Below the pieces are notes generated by a model. The model saw nothing but the letters and a program-made list of their open reading frames with translations. It was not told the DNA's origin and did not search any database. DNA of 7,531 nucleotides from Hyphomicrobiales bacterium (GTDB taxonomy: Bacteria > Pseudomonadota > Alphaproteobacteria > Rhizobiales > Beijerinckiaceae): positions 1 through 7,531 of the forward strand of contig CANCAR010000131.1 of NCBI GenBank assembly GCA_947374125.1. Reading direction: 5' to 3'. Both the position numbers and the translations under genes were made by a program. Of the stretch, positions 6,197 through 7,531 are shown one piece after another (within the stretch, counting starts at the first letter, position 1; each line of letters starts with the position of its first letter).

Positions 6197-7219
6197 TTAC
6201 GCTTCCGATCCGCCTTCTTTTAGCTTCTGCGCATAGACGTTGATCACGAGCGCTGCGAGCAGGATCAAGCCACGGATTAGGATCTTCAAGAAGCTGTCGA
6301 TCTGGATCAGGTCGAGGCCGTTGTTCAATACGCCGAGGACCAGCAAACCGATGAGGGTATTGCCGATGCCGCCGCGACCGCCAAACAGGCTGGTGCCGCC
6401 GACAACCACCGCTGAGATGGCGGTGAGCAAAAAGTCATCAAAGCCGTTTTGCTGCGCCGAGCCGAAATAGGCCACGCCTAACATTCCAGCGAGACCAGAG
6501 CATACAGCAGAAATCACCATCACGGCGCCAATGATCATCTTCACATTGACGCCAGAATATTCAGCCGCCTCACGGTTGCCGCCGACCATGAACACGTATC
6601 GGCCAAAGCGGGTATAGGTGAGCACGAGATGCGCGAACAGCAGAAGCAGCGAGCAGACAATAATCGACCAGCGTAGGCCAAAAATTTTGCCAGCGCCCAA
6701 AAGCGTGATGAAATCCGGGAAGATGTAAGCGATTTGCCCGCGCACCAACAATGCCGAAACGCCATTGGCAATCTGCATCATAGCAAGCGTCATAATGAAG
6801 GACGGAATGCCGATCTTGGTGACGCCGAAAGCGGTAATGCAGCCAAGCGCAATGGCAGAGGCCAAGGTCAGAATAATACAAATCACGCCGGGTAGGGGGA
6901 TGGTGGCAATATTCACATAATCCGGTTGGATCGTGAAAAACGCCATTGTGATCCCAATCGCATTGGCAAGGGCCGCCACCGACAGATCGATTTCACCCGT
7001 GAGAATAACAAAGGTCAAACCCACCGCAATGATGCCGGTAATCGACGCATTCGACAAAATATTCAGAAGATTATCGACCGAGAAGAAAACGGGGCTCTGA
7101 ACGGCGAAAAACAGAACGAGAATGATCAGGGTAAAGATCGGCGCGAGGTTGCGCATTTGATCGGATAGAAAGTGCTTTAAACCACTTTTTGGCGATTTGG
7201 TGCTGTCTGCGAGTGTCAT
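6197..7219 (-). CDS. Sugar ABC transporter permease, RbsC/AraH type
   Basis: This 340-residue inner-membrane protein of the BPD_transp_2 family forms the channel of a carbohydrate importer. Hydrophobic helices begin at residue 25 and fill most of the chain. Recognisable family signatures are GEIDLSVAALA (75-85; usually G-IDLSVGS), the cytoplasmic coupling segment GGNREAAEYSGVNV (213-226), and VVVGGTSLFGGRGGIGNTLIG (271-291). Length is normal. The substrate is probably a monosaccharide or polyol such as ribose, xylose or a related compound; sequence alone does not settle it. The start at 7219 lies 32 bases after the stop of the ATPase gene, so the two are in one operon, and a strong terminator follows. 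The ribosome site is weak (AGGAA about 11 bases, AGGG nearer), which suggests coupling to the upstream gene. Confidence 0.93.
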   Translation of the reverse strand: MTLADSTKSPKSGLKHFLSDQMRNLAPIFTLIILVLFFAVQSPVFFSVDNLLNILSNASITGIIAVGLTFVILTGEIDLSVAALANAIGITMAFFTIQPDYVNIATIPLPGVICIILTLASAIALGCITAFGVTKIGIPSFIMTLAMMQIANGVSALLVRGQIAYIFPDFITLLGAGKIFGLRWSIIVCSLLLLFAHLVLTYTRFGRYVFMVGGNREAAEYSGVNVKMIIGAVMVISAVCSGLAGMLGVAYFGSAQQNGFDDFLLTAISAVVVGGTSLFGGRGGIGNTLIGLLVLGVLNNGLDLIQIDSFLKILIRGLILLAALVINVYAQKLKEGGSEA

Positions 7220-7251
7220 GGGGTCGCCCTGTTCCTGTGTTTTCTTCGTGT

Positions 7252-7531
7252 TTAGGCCGCAGCCAGCAAATCACTTTTGTCGATATGGCCTGTTGTGAAT
7301 TCTTTAACGACCATGCCTTTTTTCATCACGGTGACGCGATCAGCCAGTGTGAGAATGGTTTCAGGCTCGGTCGATAAAACGACGATGGCCACGCCACGGT
7401 CGCGCAAGGCTTTGACGATGCGAATCACGTCTTCTTTCGCACCCACATCCATGCCGCGGGTAGGCTCTGATAAAATCAGAACTTGCGGCAAATGGGTGAG
7501 CCATTTGGCCAGCGCCACTTTTTGTTGATTG
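7252..7531 (-). CDS. Sugar ABC transporter ATP-binding protein, RbsA/MglA type (C-terminal end only)
   Basis: Ninety-two C-terminal residues are visible; the frame remains open to the window edge, so the GTG at 7518 is not a start. It opens with NQQKVALAKWL, the end of the ABC signature (usually GGNQQKV). Then comes the Walker B/D-loop region VLILSEPTRGMDVGAKEDV and the end of the second nucleotide-binding domain, STEPETILTLADRVTVMKKG. These features mark the second half of the double-domain ATPases that power RbsC-type permeases from the cytoplasmic face. The Walker B aspartate, normally LDEPTRG, is serine here (TCA codon, complement of 7468-7470). The switch histidine is also absent, as is usual for the second domain of this family. 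The stop is TAA and the permease follows after 32 bases. The N-terminal domain lies outside the window. Confidence 0.92.
   Translation of the reverse strand, partial: NQQKVALAKWLTHLPQVLILSEPTRGMDVGAKEDVIRIVKALRDRGVAIVVLSTEPETILTLADRVTVMKKGMVVKEFTTGHIDKSDLLAAA

Overview
The window reads as a piece of an alphaproteobacterial chromosome, most likely from the Hyphomicrobiales. The grounds are the RecJ and EamA protein types, moderately GC-rich coding sequence, an orphan Tad-type surface protein and an RbsC/RbsA-type sugar importer. The genus cannot be fixed from the sequence. Both ends are cut inside genes: recJ at the left, a sugar ABC ATPase at the right. I see no CRISPR array, transposase, phage structural gene or rRNA.

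Layout. (1) 1-1635 (+) is the single-stranded-DNA exonuclease recJ, lacking its N-terminus. (2) 1619-2635 (-) is a ten-helix EamA/DMT-type transporter whose last 17 bases overlap recJ tail to tail. (3) 2718-2838 (+) is a well-formed promoter followed by tRNA-Glu(UUC) with encoded CCA. (4) 2901-4249 (-) holds three small envelope genes: a periplasmic PRC-barrel protein, a DUF883/ElaB-like membrane-anchored helical protein, and a holin-like three-helix membrane protein. The last two are 8 bases apart and almost certainly co-transcribed. (5) 4250-4647 has no gene; its first ~150 bases are extremely AT-rich. (6) 4648-5904 (-) is an orphan TadG-like surface protein with a Tad N-terminal anchor and a secreted beta-rich part. 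(7) 5905-6196 is intergenic, with an inverted repeat and a textbook intrinsic terminator for the operon to its right. (8) 6197-7531 (-) is a sugar ABC importer operon: permease, and the C-terminal end of the ATPase that precedes it.

How the genes work together. The ATPase and permease form one importer for a monosaccharide-like substrate; its binding protein and the rest of the ATPase lie beyond the right edge. The PRC-barrel, DUF883 and holin-like genes resemble small envelope or stress modules common in this class, but their exact role is not known. The TadG-like gene lacks the other tad genes nearby, so any pilus machinery must be elsewhere or the protein acts alone.

I found no convincing new multi-gene system. 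The points most worth a second look are the replaced Walker B aspartate in the sugar ATPase, the AT-rich tract above the envelope genes, and the orphan TadG-like gene with its uncertain start.
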